Below, in pieces: positions 24,104-35,500 of a stretch of DNA of 64,000 nt (the first letter of the stretch is position 1; each line of letters begins with the position of its first letter). The stretch is taken from assembly GCA_016194705.1 (NCBI GenBank), contig JACQAZ010000009.1, forward strand, positions 103,539 through 167,538. Direction: 5' to 3'. Both the position numbers and the translations under genes were made by a program. The notes under the pieces are model-generated. The model saw only the letters and a program-made list of their open reading frames with translations. It searched no databases and was not told where the DNA came from. This DNA comes from Elusimicrobiota bacterium. GTDB taxonomy: Bacteria; Elusimicrobiota; Elusimicrobia; UBA1565; UBA9628.

Positions 24104-25401
24104 GGGCGGCCGGCTTTGGCCGGCATCGAAAAGCACGCGGCACCCGCGTAGCGGGCCTTGGCGCCCAGCTCACTCTCGATGCGCAGAAGCTGGTTGTACT
24201 TGGCCAGGCGCTCAGAACGGCACGGAGCCCCGGTCTTGATGGCGCCCCCGTTCAACGCGACGGCGAGGTCCGCGATGTAGGGATCTTCAGTCTCTCCCGA
24301 GCGGTGGGAGATCACGCAGGTAAAGCCCGCCTTCTGAGCCATCAGCACGGTGCGCACGGTCTCGCTGAGGCTGCCGATCTGGTTGAGCTTGATCAGGATC
24401 GAGTTGGCCGCATTCTCGCGTATGCCGCGCTCGAGCCACTTGGGGTTGGTCACGAAGATGTCGTCGCCGATGATCCGCAGGGTCCCCCCGAGGCTCGCGG
24501 TCAGGGCCTTCCAGCCGGACCAGTCGTCCTCCGCCAAGGGATCCTCGAGCGACACGAGCCCGTACTTCGAGGCCCAAGCGGAATAGATCTTGTCCATGTC
24601 GGCCGCGGTCCGTTTCGTCTTCTCGAAGACGTAGGCGCCGTTCTTGTAGAACTCGCTGGCGGCGGCGTCGAGCGCGGGACGCACGGTGTCCGCGTAGCCG
24701 GCCTTGCCCACGGCCGCCACCAGGACGTCGAGGGCCGCGGCGTGGTCCTTGAGCTGCGGGGCAAATCCCCCCTCGTCGCCGACGGCGACGGTCATCTTCA
24801 TCGCGGCGAGGTCCTTCTTGAGCGTCTGGTAGATCTCCGCCCCGGCGCGCAGGGCCTCGTGGAAGGACGAGAGCCCGACGGGCACCAGCATGAACTCCTG
24901 CACGTCCAAGCCGCTATCGGCGTGCTTGCCGCCGTTGATGACGTTGAGCATCGGCGTGGGGAGCAGCCAGTCCTTTTCGTCGAGGCCGTAGGCCTTCCTC
25001 AGATAGCGATAGAGCGGCATCTTGTTTGAGGCCGCGGCCGCGCGCGAGACCGCCAGCGAAGCCGCCAGGATCGCGTTGGCCCCCAACCGCCCCTTGTTCG
25101 GGGTGCCGTCGAGCGCGATCATCGCGTCGTCGAGCGCCTCTTGGGCGCCGGGGTCCTTGCCCGCCAGCAAGCCGTGGAGCTCCTTGCTCACGAAGGACGC
25201 GGCCTTGAGGGTCCCCTTGCCGAGATAGCGGCTCTTGTCTGCGTCGCGCAGCTCGACGGCCTCGTGCTCGCCGGTCGAGGCCCCGCTGGGCACGGCGGCG
25301 CGGCCGAGGCTGCCGTCGTCGAGCAGAACCTCGGCCTCGACGGTGGGCCAGCCGCGAGAGTCGAGGATCTCGCGAGCCGAGACTCTCTTGATCTTGGGCA
25401 T
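24100..25401 (-). CDS. eno: Enolase
   Basis: The 433-residue enzyme dehydrates 2-phosphoglycerate to phosphoenolpyruvate. Family blocks are complete: S-A-R-E-I-L-D-S-R-G, P-S-G-A-S-T-G-E-H-E-A, V-G-D-E-G-G-F-A-P, S-L-E-D-P-L-A-E-D-D-W, I-L-I-K-L-N-Q-I-G-S and the S-H-R-S-G-E-T-E-D signature. Length is normal. The start overlaps the phosphohexomutase stop in TGATG and the end overlaps ftsB. Confidence 0.97.
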   Translation of the reverse strand: MPKIKRVSAREILDSRGWPTVEAEVLLDDGSLGRAAVPSGASTGEHEAVELRDADKSRYLGKGTLKAASFVSKELHGLLAGKDPGAQEALDDAMIALDGTPNKGRLGANAILAASLAVSRAAAASNKMPLYRYLRKAYGLDEKDWLLPTPMLNVINGGKHADSGLDVQEFMLVPVGLSSFHEALRAGAEIYQTLKKDLAAMKMTVAVGDEGGFAPQLKDHAAALDVLVAAVGKAGYADTVRPALDAAASEFYKNGAYVFEKTKRTAADMDKIYSAWASKYGLVSLEDPLAEDDWSGWKALTASLGGTLRIIGDDIFVTNPKWLERGIRENAANSILIKLNQIGSLSETVRTVLMAQKAGFTCVISHRSGETEDPYIADLAVALNGGAIKTGAPCRSERLAKYNQLLRIESELGAKARYAGAACFSMPAKAGRP

Positions 25402-26876
25402 CAGAATCTCCCCTGCAGAAGTCTTTTTCCGGCGTCGATGAGAGCGTCGAGCTTCTTGGGGGTGGGCGCCTCCGCGTAAACCCGGAAGGCGGGCTCGGTG
25501 CCCGAAGGCCTGAGTCCCAGCCAGGAACCATCGCGCAGTATGAACTTGAAGCCGTCGGACTCGTCGATGCGCCAGACCGAGCCTCCGGCGAGGTCCAGCG
25601 GCGGCTTGACGCGCAGGCGTTCCTGCAGCTCGATCATCTCGCGCATGCGCTCCATCTTGAAGTTGACCCGCACGTTGTGGAAGGCGCCCACCCGCTTGAA
25701 CAGCCTCTGCCGGATGGCCGCCAGGGGCTTGCGCTCGACGGCGGCGAGCTCGAGCATCAGCAGGCAGGCCAGGAGCCCGTCCTTATCGGGGACGTGGCCC
25801 TTGATCGACATGCCTCCCGACTCCTCGCCGCCGAGCAGGTATTGGCCTGTGCGCAGAAGGTCTCCGATGAACTTGAACCCCACGGGAGTCTCGCGCGTGT
25901 CGAGGCCGTGGGATTTGGCGACCGCGTCGACGAAATGGGAGGTCATCACGGAGCGCGCGATCTTGCCCTTGAGGCCGCGGTTGGCCACGAGGTGCTCGAC
26001 GGCCAGGGCGAGGACCTCGTTGGGGGAGATGAACTCGCCGCCGGAGTCGATGATGCCGAAACGGTCGCCGTCGCCGTCGTTGGCCAGTCCGAGGTGCACC
26101 TTCCTCTTGGCGATCAGCGCCGAGAGCTCGGGCAGGGACTCGTGCGACGGCTCCGGGGAGCGTCCCCCGAAGAGGACGTCCCGGTTCTCGTGCAGCCCCA
26201 CGACCTCCAAGCCGAGGCTCTCGAGATAGGGCCGCAGGAAATTGCGCGCGGAGCCGTGCATCGAGTCGACGCCGATCTTGAGCCTTGCTTTACGGATGAC
26301 CTTGGTGTCGAGCAGGGAGCTGAGCTGCTTGAAGTAGCTGGGGCGAAAATCGATCTCCTCGATCCAGGACTCGCGCAGGGAGCGGTCGACCGCCATCGTC
26401 TTGACGGCGTGATGGCCCAAGAGCTCGATGCGGCGCTCGATGTCGTCGGTGACGCTCGGCGTGGCGGCGCCTCCCCAGAAGGGCATCCATTTGAACCCGT
26501 TGTAAGGGGCCGCGTTGTGCGAGGCCGTGATCATGACGCCGCCGATCGCTTTGCGCTCGAGAATCGCCCAGCCCACCGCGGGCGTGGGCAAGTCGCCCTT
26601 CGAGACCAAAGTCTTGACTCCGTCGGAGGCGAACACGCCCGCGATCTCGTGGGCGAAATCCTCCGATAGGAAGCGCGTGTCGTAGCCGATGATGACCAGC
26701 GGGACCGGCCCGGGCTTGAAGGCGCCCAGATGGGCCGAGTACTCCGCGCTGGTGACGCCGTATTCGGGGTTCTCCTTGATGTAGCCGGAGATGGTATGGG
26801 CGACCTTCCTCACGTTCTGGAAGGTGAACTCGTCCGAGATCACCCCGCGCCAGCCGGCCGTGCCGAATCGGATCAT
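25401..26876 (-). CDS. Phosphoglucomutase/phosphomannomutase family enzyme
   Basis: The 491-residue alpha-D-phosphohexomutase has the start F-G-T-A-G-W-R-G, the phosphoserine loop T-A-S-H-N, the Mg site D-G-D-G-D-R-F-G, the sugar loop G-G-E-E-S-G-G and the phosphate-binding R-P-S-G-T-E-P. The long spacing and G-W-R-G start fit the phosphoglucomutase-like subgroup. It interconverts hexose 1- and 6-phosphates for glycolysis or sugar-nucleotide synthesis. It leads the eno-ftsB operon. Confidence 0.88.
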   Translation of the reverse strand: MIRFGTAGWRGVISDEFTFQNVRKVAHTISGYIKENPEYGVTSAEYSAHLGAFKPGPVPLVIIGYDTRFLSEDFAHEIAGVFASDGVKTLVSKGDLPTPAVGWAILERKAIGGVMITASHNAAPYNGFKWMPFWGGAATPSVTDDIERRIELLGHHAVKTMAVDRSLRESWIEEIDFRPSYFKQLSSLLDTKVIRKARLKIGVDSMHGSARNFLRPYLESLGLEVVGLHENRDVLFGGRSPEPSHESLPELSALIAKRKVHLGLANDGDGDRFGIIDSGGEFISPNEVLALAVEHLVANRGLKGKIARSVMTSHFVDAVAKSHGLDTRETPVGFKFIGDLLRTGQYLLGGEESGGMSIKGHVPDKDGLLACLLMLELAAVERKPLAAIRQRLFKRVGAFHNVRVNFKMERMREMIELQERLRVKPPLDLAGGSVWRIDESDGFKFILRDGSWLGLRPSGTEPAFRVYAEAPTPKKLDALIDAGKRLLQGRF

Positions 26877-26981
26877 TTGCCTCGCAAAGGCTGTTCTTTC
26901 TTAGCGGTCGGCGGGAATACTACTAAATGAAGGAACGGGACGCAACCCCCCGCTTCCCCGGTTCTGCGGCCTTCGGATATA

Positions 26982-27017
26982 GGACTTTAGACCTATTGAC
27001 AGCTAGGTCCTTTGGCC
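26982..27017 (+). promoter_or_regulatory. 36-bp paired dyad element, copy 4
   Basis: GGACTTTAGACC and GGTCCTTTGGCC are separated by exactly 12 bp, both perfect matches to GGNCNWWNGNCC. AATACT (27042-27047) lies 24 bp further on, the same distance as the -10 in copy 5. Confidence 0.6.
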
Positions 27018-27081
27018 CTGGTCCGATTTCCCGGCCGGGCCAATACTACGGGTGGAAACGACAGCTTTCGAGGCCATCGCC

Positions 27082-28122
27082 ATGACAACGAACAAGAGAC
27101 CCCTGCTCCCGCTCCTGGCCGTTCTCGCATTCCTCTGCAGCGCGCCAGCGCGAGCCCAACTCCCTTCCGGCGGCGGCGCCACGACGCACGAGCCCGGCAG
27201 TGCCGCTCCCCGCAATTGGAAGGGGACCATGGGTCCCTACTCCCTCGACCAGTTGGCCGACCAGAAGCTCTACGACGACCTCGTCAAGGCGGGCAAAGAG
27301 CCCCCGAACGACGCCGCACCGCCGCCCCAGGAGACCGCAGGCCTCGACGGGGCGGCCAACGGCGCGGCGGCCGGGATCAACGGCGTCGGCAACGCGCTCA
27401 ACGAGAGCGGCTACGGGAGCTTCATCCCGGGGGAACTGACCGGCGGCAGCGTCGTCACGACTCCCAAGGGACAATCCTACTGCACCTCGACGGTCTGCGT
27501 CCCCTGCCCCGCCAGCGGCTGCGGTGAAGTGATCCCGGCCAACGACAAGGACCCCGTCACGGGCCAGCTCATCGCGGGAGACACGCAGGGCCAAACGCCC
27601 GCGGGCCAGGCCATCCCCGGGGCGAGGCCGCCCGGCGGCCAGCGCGTCGGCGGGGGCCGGAGCGTCGGCGGCGGGATCAACACGGCCTACAATCCCGCGA
27701 CCGGCGCGAACACCGGAACGCTCGGCCAGAATAACCTGACGGGCGGCAATATCGTCGGAGGCGGCGGCCAACCCTTCCGGCGCGCCGACGAGAAAAACGT
27801 CGAGACCAAGACCATCCCCTTCCTCGTCGAAAACGTGCTTTGGCCCGACCTCAAGGCCCTCAAGGAGGGGGGCGAGGGCGTGAACACGACCGGCGGCGGC
27901 GGCAATCCGATCGCGGCGGCGGCCCCGAAAGGATCAGGAATCCGGCGGATCAAGGTCGACGGCACCTTCACCTCGATCAAGGACGACGTCGGCCGCAGCG
28001 AGGACACGGGCGCGCTGGGAGCCCTAATAAAGACGACCGACGACTCGGCCAAGGTTCAAGCTCTGGAGCAGACCAGGACCGGGGGCAAAGAAGCCTTCCA
28101 CGCCGAGGACCCGAAGAAGTAG
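27082..28122 (+). CDS. Exported Gly/Pro-rich hypothetical protein
   Basis: 346 residues from MTTNKRPLLPLLAVLAF, a signal peptide cleaved near A-R-A-Q. The mature part is low-complexity and disordered-looking, with a short Cys-rich patch (Y-C-T-S-T-V-C-V-P-C-P-A-S-G-C) near residue 135 that could bind a metal or form disulfides. Runs such as N-L-T-G-G-N-I-V-G-G-G-G follow. GTG 27052, 4 nt after AATACT, is an alternative leaderless start but would extend the signal peptide with acidic residues. No family recognised. Confidence 0.6.
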   Translation: MTTNKRPLLPLLAVLAFLCSAPARAQLPSGGGATTHEPGSAAPRNWKGTMGPYSLDQLADQKLYDDLVKAGKEPPNDAAPPPQETAGLDGAANGAAAGINGVGNALNESGYGSFIPGELTGGSVVTTPKGQSYCTSTVCVPCPASGCGEVIPANDKDPVTGQLIAGDTQGQTPAGQAIPGARPPGGQRVGGGRSVGGGINTAYNPATGANTGTLGQNNLTGGNIVGGGGQPFRRADEKNVETKTIPFLVENVLWPDLKALKEGGEGVNTTGGGGNPIAAAAPKGSGIRRIKVDGTFTSIKDDVGRSEDTGALGALIKTTDDSAKVQALEQTRTGGKEAFHAEDPKK

Positions 28123-28157
28123 GACCTCCGGCCCATTCCCACCCGGGCCTTAAGACC
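28122..28157 (+). promoter_or_regulatory. 36-bp paired dyad element, copy 5
   Basis: GGACCTCCGGCC (11 of 12) and GGCCTTAAGACC (12 of 12) are separated by exactly 12 bp. The first overlaps the stop codon of the preceding gene. TATCCT (28182-28187) lies 24 bp downstream as the likely -10 for the gene at 28207. Confidence 0.6.
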
Positions 28158-28206
28158 CTTTCTCAGTTCCCACCGCGCGGCTATCCTACAAGAGGAAGCA
28201 ACACAT

Positions 28207-28563
28207 ATGAGACCGCAACGGATCGCCGCGCTGGCTCTATTTGCCGTCATGTCGGCCGCGCCGTGCTTCGCGGAGCTCAAGAGCCCGGGCCAGCGGGCGG
28301 TCGCGCAGGCGGGCGCCACTCTCATCAGCCAAGACCCCTTGACGCACCTCATCCTGACCAAAGGCGACGTACGCTCCTTCACGGCGACGGCCAACGGCAC
28401 GGTCATCGAACTCACCGGGACGGGGACCGATCCCCTGCAGCCGCTGAGGCCCGTGGAAGGCCTCGTCAAGACCGAGAAGGTCAAGGTCGCGGCCAAGTCG
28501 AAGGCGGCCGTAAAGGCCCTGCCGCAGCTCGAGAAGGTCGCGGCGAAGAAGAGCAGCCTCTAG
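28207..28563 (+). CDS. Exported small hypothetical protein
   Basis: 118 residues: a signal peptide (to about A-P-C-F-A-E), a short folded-looking segment with a beta pattern (T-A-T-A-N-G-T-V-I-E-L-T-G-T-G), and a Lys/Ala-rich tail. A Shine-Dalgarno AGAGGAAG lies about 10 nt before the ATG. It has its own promoter and 36-bp element and ends 4 bp inside the convergent porV-like gene. Function unknown. Confidence 0.6.
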   Translation: MRPQRIAALALFAVMSAAPCFAELKSPGQRAVAQAGATLISQDPLTHLILTKGDVRSFTATANGTVIELTGTGTDPLQPLRPVEGLVKTEKVKVAAKSKAAVKALPQLEKVAAKKSSL

Positions 28564-29516
28564 AACTTCGCCGTCAGGGAATATTTGAAGGCGTTCCCGA
28601 GGTCCCCGAAGGGAATGAAAGCGAAGTCGAAGCTCAGGTTCCCGTAGCCGATCCCCAGCCCGAAGGTCGCCCCCGACGCGCCTCCCGAATCGCTGTTGCG
28701 CGTCGTGTAGCCGCCGCGCACCGAGCCGGTCAGCTTGTCGACGAACTTCTGGCGGTATTCCGCCCCGAAGCCGACGTTGGCCTTGTCGTCGCGCGGGGCG
28801 TCCACCTCGACGGTGGCAAGCAAAGCGTCGCTGACCTTGAAGCCCAGCCCCGTGAAGAGGGTCACGGGCAGGGGATCCGAGACCGAGCTGAAGCGGGCTC
28901 TGGTGCCCGCGTTGCGCACGCCCGCCCCGAGGCCCAGACGGCCCCAGCGGTAGAGCGCGCCGAAATCCGCGGCGAAGGCCGAGGCGTGGGACGAGTCGAG
29001 ATTCTCCTCGATGGCCTTCGCGGTCAGCCCCAAAGAGAGACCGGTCTCGGGGAACTCGTAGGCGTAGCTCAGAGCATAGGCGAAATCGCTCGAGCCGAAG
29101 GTGTCGGAGGCCGCGTCGGACTCATTGACGCTCCTACGCTCGATGCCGCCGACCGAGAGGTTGTAGACCGCGGCGCCGAGCACGCCATAGGCGTTTTTCT
29201 CCTGCTTGGCGTCGGTCCAGGACAGGATGGGCACGGCCAGCGCTCCGTACTCGTAGTTGATCCCCTGCAGGTAGGAGTCGTGCATGCCCGTGACCTCGAC
29301 GCGCCTCAAGGTGCCCAGGCCCGCCGGGTTGTAGTAGATGGCGTTGACGTCGTCGGCGACGCCCGCGAAGGCCTCGCCCATGCCCGAGGGCCGAGCGCCC
29401 GGCGTGACCTTGAGGAACTGCGCCCCGGCGACGCCCTTGTCGCCGGAGCCGAAGCCTCGGGCTTCCCCCAGAGCCAGGAACGCGAGCGCCGCCGTCAGTA
29501 TGAGCGTTCTCCTCAT
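28560..29516 (-). CDS. PorV/PorQ-like outer-membrane protein
   Basis: 318 residues: a signal peptide, then G-A-Q-F-L-K-V-T-P-G-A-R-P-S-G-M-G-E-A-F-A-G-V-A-D-D-V-N-A-I-Y-Y-N-P-A-G-L, the block typical of the PorV/UPF0164 family of FadL-like barrels. Alternating strands follow to a final aromatic residue (Y-S-L-T-A-K-F). PorV is the outer-membrane shuttle and attachment component of type IX secretion. The ATG overlaps the stop of the giant gene in ATGA, so the likely cargo and a PorV-like protein are co-expressed. No PorU or SprA-size gene is in the window. Confidence 0.75.
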   Translation of the reverse strand: MRRTLILTAALAFLALGEARGFGSGDKGVAGAQFLKVTPGARPSGMGEAFAGVADDVNAIYYNPAGLGTLRRVEVTGMHDSYLQGINYEYGALAVPILSWTDAKQEKNAYGVLGAAVYNLSVGGIERRSVNESDAASDTFGSSDFAYALSYAYEFPETGLSLGLTAKAIEENLDSSHASAFAADFGALYRWGRLGLGAGVRNAGTRARFSSVSDPLPVTLFTGLGFKVSDALLATVEVDAPRDDKANVGFGAEYRQKFVDKLTGSVRGGYTTRNSDSGGASGATFGLGIGYGNLSFDFAFIPFGDLGNAFKYSLTAKF

Positions 29517-32500
29517 TTGATCAGGGCCATCTTGAAGAATTTCGAGCGTTGGCCGACCTTCACCTGCCCGATGTAGACGCCGCTGGCCACATCCCGGCCC
29601 GCGTCGTTGCGGCCGTCCCAGGGCTGATAGAAGAAGTTGCCTCCGGCCAAGGTCCCCAGCGAGATCGTGCGCACGCGGTCGCCGGCCGTGTTGTAGATGC
29701 GCAAGGAGGCGTCGCCGGATACGTCGGGCGGCAGCGAGAAGCGGATCAAGGTCCCGCGCACCGTGCAGTTGGGATGGCAGGCGCCTCCGTGGATCGCGTG
29801 GACGACCTTGTCGTTGAGATCGAAGGGATTGGGGAAGTTGTAGGCCTCGATGTCCGTGCCGGGGAAGGCGTTGCCCGTGATCACCTCGACTCCGGTGTTG
29901 AAGAGGACGAAGGTCGAGAAGTGGTTGACGTTGATCGTGATCGTGTGGTTGATCGTGTCGATGATCGGCGGCGAGCCGGTCACGTCCTGCTGCAGTATGT
30001 AGGCGTTGGCGGCCGCGTTGTACCAATAGAGGTTGAGCGTCGTCGGATCCGTGCCCGTCGAATAGGTGATGGTCATGGGCACGGGCCGCGAGAGAGCCGT
30101 GCGCAGTCCCAAGGGCAGCAGGATGTCGTAGAAGCCGCTGAAGGGATTGACCGCGGGCGGCAGGGCCGCCACGGCCTGGACCATGTGCGAAGGATACGCG
30201 CTGGCCGGGAAGGGCAGCGATTTGACGTTGGCGGCCGCGACGCCGAGCGTGCCCTGCTGGCCGCCCGTGTTGACGTTGGCGTTGAATTTCTGCATGAGGA
30301 CGGTGACCGCCGAGGAGACGTCGATCCCGAAGGCTCCCTTGGGCAAGGTCACGCGCGCGGCGTCGCCCTCGACGACCAAGGCTCCGCCGGCGAGGTTGTT
30401 GATGTTGGCCTTGTGCGCGCCGTCGATGCCCACGAAGAAGGCGGCCGTCGAGTCGACGACGAACTCGGGATTGATGGTGTCGATCGAGTCCGGGTCGGGG
30501 ATCGTCGTGTATGCCCGCAGGTGCAAAGTGAAGCTCGACTCGTTCACCGCCGGGCTGTAGACGGCACTCAGCGTCCTGCGGTTGACGGCCAGGCTGACCG
30601 CGGAGAGCTTGCCCTGAGCCCCGGCCGTCGTCAGCAGCACCGTGAGATCTTCGTCGGCGGCCGTCTTGTCGCGCAGGGCCTGGCTGAACTGGAAGGTCAA
30701 GAGGAAGTCGGTCCCCGAACGCCGGTCCTTGGCGACCACGAAGGGCTTCGAGGGCTTGTAGACGATGTCGAGGTTGCGGATCTCCTGGGAGCTGACGAAC
30801 ACGATGTCGGAGGCCTCCGGCGGCGAGACCAGTTGTTGGCCGTCGGAGCTCACCAGCAGGAGCCGGTAATGGGTGGCGAGCTTGAAGCCGCTCAAGCTGT
30901 AGCCCGTGATCGAGCGCGTGAAGGGATCGCGGGTGCCCAGGCCGAAGAAGAAGTCCGAAAGGTCAGGCGTCGCCCCAATGATCAGCGCGACTTCGTCCTC
31001 GCTGGGATTCGAGCCGTCGGTCTTGCGGATCGCGCCCTGGATCGTCGAGCCCCAATCGAGCTGGAGCTGGCCCAGCGAGACCGAACCCGTCGTGATGTTG
31101 ACCACCTTGTTGTTGGTCAAGTAGCCCAAGGCGGTGATCGACATCCGGTAGGTGCCCCGCGTCAGGTTCGGGATCGTGAATTTGCCGTAGGCGTCGGTCA
31201 GGAAGACGATGTCGGCGACCGGATTGGCGGTCGGGACGACGCCGGACTTCTGGAGGTAGATCGCCGCGCCCGAGGTCGTGCCCTCGCCCACGCCCTCGCC
31301 GCTGCGCAGGGTCTCGTTGTTGCGCGTGAGGACTTGGCCCGAGATCGAATAGGGCGCCGGGGTCAGAGCGAAGCTCAAGGTGGTCGTGCTTTGGATGTCG
31401 ACCGAGGCGGCGATCTTCTGCTCGTAGGCGGGGTTGACGTCGCCTTGGTGCTCGCCCAGACGGACGCCCGCGAAGACGTCGTAGAAGCGCGCCGTCGGAT
31501 CGAGCCCCGAGAAGACGTAGCGCCCCTGCTGGTCGGTGAAGGCCTCGGGCAGGCCGCTGCGCCCGCTGCTCTCGCCCGGCAGGCGGACGGCCGGACGCGC
31601 CTGCATGCGCACGTTGGCGATCGGGCTGCTGGTGACCACGTCGGTGACGACGCCCGAGAGGCTCACCCCGCCGACGAGCTGGACGACGCCGATGTCGGTG
31701 GTCTGTCCGCCGACGACCCGCACGCTCGACCTGACCGTCGTCACCAGGCTCAAGCCGCTGTTGTCGGCCGCCTGCGCGCCCGGCCGCGAGACGAACTCCA
31801 CGTCGTAGGTCCCGGGCAGGAGCCCCTCGATGACGACCTTGTCGTCGGAATCCAGCGCGATGCCGCGGCAGCCTCCCGCCGAGCAGTCGCTGCCGCGCGC
31901 CTCGGCAAATCCCCCGATGAACCAAGGGTCCGCCACCGCGGCGACCCCGAAGCCCGGGGGCAGCAGGCTCTCGTTCTGCCGAGTGATGAGCACGAACTGG
32001 GTCGTGCCCCCCGCCAAGGCCTGCCGCACGGCCATCCCCGCCTTGATGGTCCCGGAGAAGGCCATGCGCAGGGTCAGGCCCGAGACGCTGGCGCCGTCGA
32101 CCGACACCTCACGGGGGGGTGCTACGAAGACCCGGGGCGAGCGCAGGTCGACGACCGCGATCGCGTACTTGCCGTCGGGGACGAGGTCGAAAAGGAAGGT
32201 GATCGCGTTGGCCGCGTTGAAGCCGAGGTTGAGCGCCCTTAGCGGCTGGCCGTGGCTGTCCTCCAGCACGATGGCCACCGGGAAGCTGGCCGCCACGCCC
32301 GGAGGCAGGAGAACCGAGCCCGCGAGCTTCGAGCCCGAGCCCATCGGCAAGTCCACGCCGGCCGTGTCGCTCGTGACGCGCAGGAACTCGTGCAGTGGTG
32401 CGAGCTCGAGGCCGTCGCCGGGATCGAGGTCGAGGTCCGGATTGTTGCGCAAGACGTAGTCGCCGGCGGGGACTCCGGAGAACTGGTAGGTCCCGTCGGG

Positions 32501-35500
32501 ATTGATCGCGGCGATGAAGCCGATGGGGCTGAAGATCGGCGGCCCCCCGCCCGCGGAGAGACCGAGCACGGAGCAGGCGCCCAACGCCCCGGGTCCCTTC
32601 ATGATGAACGGCCCGGGCAGGCCACGGTCATGCGGATCGACGGGGACGAGCTCCAAGTGGAAGGCGCTGACCGTCACCGGATTGCTCGAGGACAGCAGGC
32701 AGTAGCCGGTGGCCGGGGTATTGAGCAGCACGCCGGCGACCGAGCTGACCCCGACCGCGAACGAGCCGACACCGCCGGTCCCGGCCAGCCCCAGGGAGCC
32801 CGACAGCGACACGCGCCCCTTCACCGTGAAGGTCGCCATCGAGACGTCGAGGAGCAGGGGCGCCGTCGCGTTGTTGGCCAAGGGCACCGTCTGAAGGGCG
32901 AAGCCCCCAGTCGGCCCGTACATCGCTCCCAGCGTGCCGAAGCCCGTTCCTCCGGGCGGCGAGAGCAAGGTCATGCTGGAGCAGTAGAAGGTCTCGATCG
33001 TGCCGTCGGCGAGATTCTCGTAGGTCGGCGGCACGGGCGCGATCAAGGTCGGGGTGATGCCCGTGATGTCGGCTCTGGCCGCGTAGAAGGCGTCCGGCGG
33101 CTCGATGAGCAGCCCGACCGACTTGAAGTCGGTCGAGGAATGGCACACCCCGCCGGGCAAGCGCGGGATGTCGATCTCGGCCATGAGGCGCGCGTTGTTG
33201 GCGACCAAGGTCACCGAGGCGACGGCGACGCTGGGACTCGAGACCGAGACCTGCTGGCCGCCGCCGCCCGCCAGGTTGAACCCGCTCAGGAAGGCTCGCA
33301 AGACGTAGGTCCCGCTGTCCAGGCCGGAAATGGCCACCGTGCTCTGCGTGATCGCCGCGTTCTGGGCGAGACGCACCTGGACGTTGCTGTTGGCGAAGGT
33401 CTGCGGGTTGTAGGCCTGCAGGGGAAGGTCGAAGTATCCCGCGACGCAGTTGCCGAAGCACTGGAAGACCTTGGTCGTGTCGCCGAGCACGGTCACGGTC
33501 GCGACGATGATCCCGCCGCTGCTGAGCGTCAGGTCGAGGCCGCCCAAGCCCGTCATGAGGTTCCCGACGTCGGCCGTCGTGATCAGGACGGTGGTGGCCG
33601 TCGAGGAGAAGCCCCCGCTCTTGGCCGTGATCGTCCAGGAGCCCGGGTCGAGGCCGTACAAGGCGTAGGGCGCGCTCGTCAAGTGCAGCGGCGAGTCCGG
33701 CGGGACGAAGGTTCCGCTGAAGACCGTGGGCTGGAGGCTTCCGAGCAGCTGGGCCTGGACCGAGACGGCCGAGCCGAACGGCGTGGTGGAGGGCAGGATG
33801 GCGTAGCCGGCGACGTTGGCCTTGCGGGGGAGCGCCAGGAACTCGTCGACGAGGCCTCCCGCGGTCACCGCGACGCCCGCCACCGCCGTCGAGAGATTCA
33901 TGTCCGGCACCGAGATCTCCAGGGTGTAGATATCGGGCGGCAGGACCAAAGCCGTCAGGCTGCTCGCCGTCTGCCCGAAGTCCTGCGCGCCGTTGTCCGA
34001 GCTGACCGAGCCCGGGAAGAAATGCAGCGTCCCGGCCGAGGTCTTCGTGTACGCCGCGTTGTGAACGAAGGCTCGGCCTCCGATGTCCCGAGGCGCCGGG
34101 ATGAACGGCGCTTTAGGCAAGGTGACGTTGACGCGGACCAGGCCGGGCACCGCGAAGGACGTGGCAGGCAGCAGGGTCCCGGCGTTGGCGGCCGTCACGC
34201 CGAAGACCGTCGTCGAGAGCACGACCGACTGGCCGAAGAGTATGACCGAACTCGATGCGGCGATATCGTAGCTGTTGCCGTTGACGAGGCCGAAGATCTG
34301 GAAATAGCCGGTGGCCGAGGCGAGCGCTGCGTTGCCCAGGCCCGCCCCCGGGCCGACGGCTGTCAGGATGGCGCCCGGCCCGAAGGCGCCGAGGGTCCCG
34401 TAAATGAAGGCGCTTTGCGGGATGTTGATCCGTAGCGAGGTGTCTTGGATAACTCCCTGGGCGGCCCGGATGCGGGCGTAGTAGGTGTTCGGCGAGACGA
34501 ATTGGGCCGGGAAGACCAGCTCGTTGACGCCGTTCCAGGCCACGTTCTGGGGGTGGGAGACGTCGGTGAGTCCGGCCTGGTAGAAGACCTGCGGAGAGAA
34601 GTTCACGGGATCGGTGGAGATCACGACGTCCCAAGGCACGTCGCTCGCGTTGACGGCGAAGCGGATCGTCACGAACGAGGTGACCGCCGGAGTCAAGGTC
34701 GAGGTCTTGTTGCCGGGCGAGGGCGTCCCGGTGTCGATGGAGACGCTCGTGAAGGTCAGCGAGGAGCCGAGGATCGTCACCGCCCGGTTGGCTTCCGCGA
34801 CGAAGCCCGCGTAGCCGGCGGCCGGAAGGCTGGCGGTGGCGTGGACGAACAGGGAGTTCACTCCGGTCGTGGAGGTCGTGAAGTAGAAGGTGTCGGAGAA
34901 GATGAGTCCGGGCTGGATCGAGACCGTCGTCACGGGCCCCGCGCCGTTGTAGAACACCGCCGTGGCGTCCGTCGCCGGGCCCGACGGCGTCGGCACGATC
35001 GCCGACAGGCTCGAAATGATCACGGTCGCCGAGGATTTCGAGTTCCCGCAGAGGTCGGTCAACTGGAGCTGCATGGTCGCAGACGGCTGCAGCGGGCCGA
35101 TCGAGAACGGGCTGTAGCTCGTGAACGCGAGAAAGCCCGTCGTGCCCGGCAGCAAATTCACGGGCGGCGGCTGGGGCGAGATGGGCAGCAGCGGGCTCGA
35201 CGAGTCGCCGGCGCTCAAGACCGAGAAGAACTGCGCGCCGCGGCCCGAAGGGTCGAGCGGCGGGAAGGAGTTGAAGGAAAAGGCGATCGTGTCTCCGGAG
35301 GCAAAGGAGGGTCCGGGCGTGACCGCCATCAAGGTCCACCCGGCGCCGAGCGTGACGCTGCTGAAGGCCGGAGGGTTCAGGCCGACCGCGACGTTTACGG
35401 CGGGGTTGGTGTGGGTGAGGCCGACCAAGCCCAGGATCGGCGCCGGAACGACGGTGGTCGTCGCCGTCGGGATGCCCCAGCCGTCGGGCAGGCGCACGGC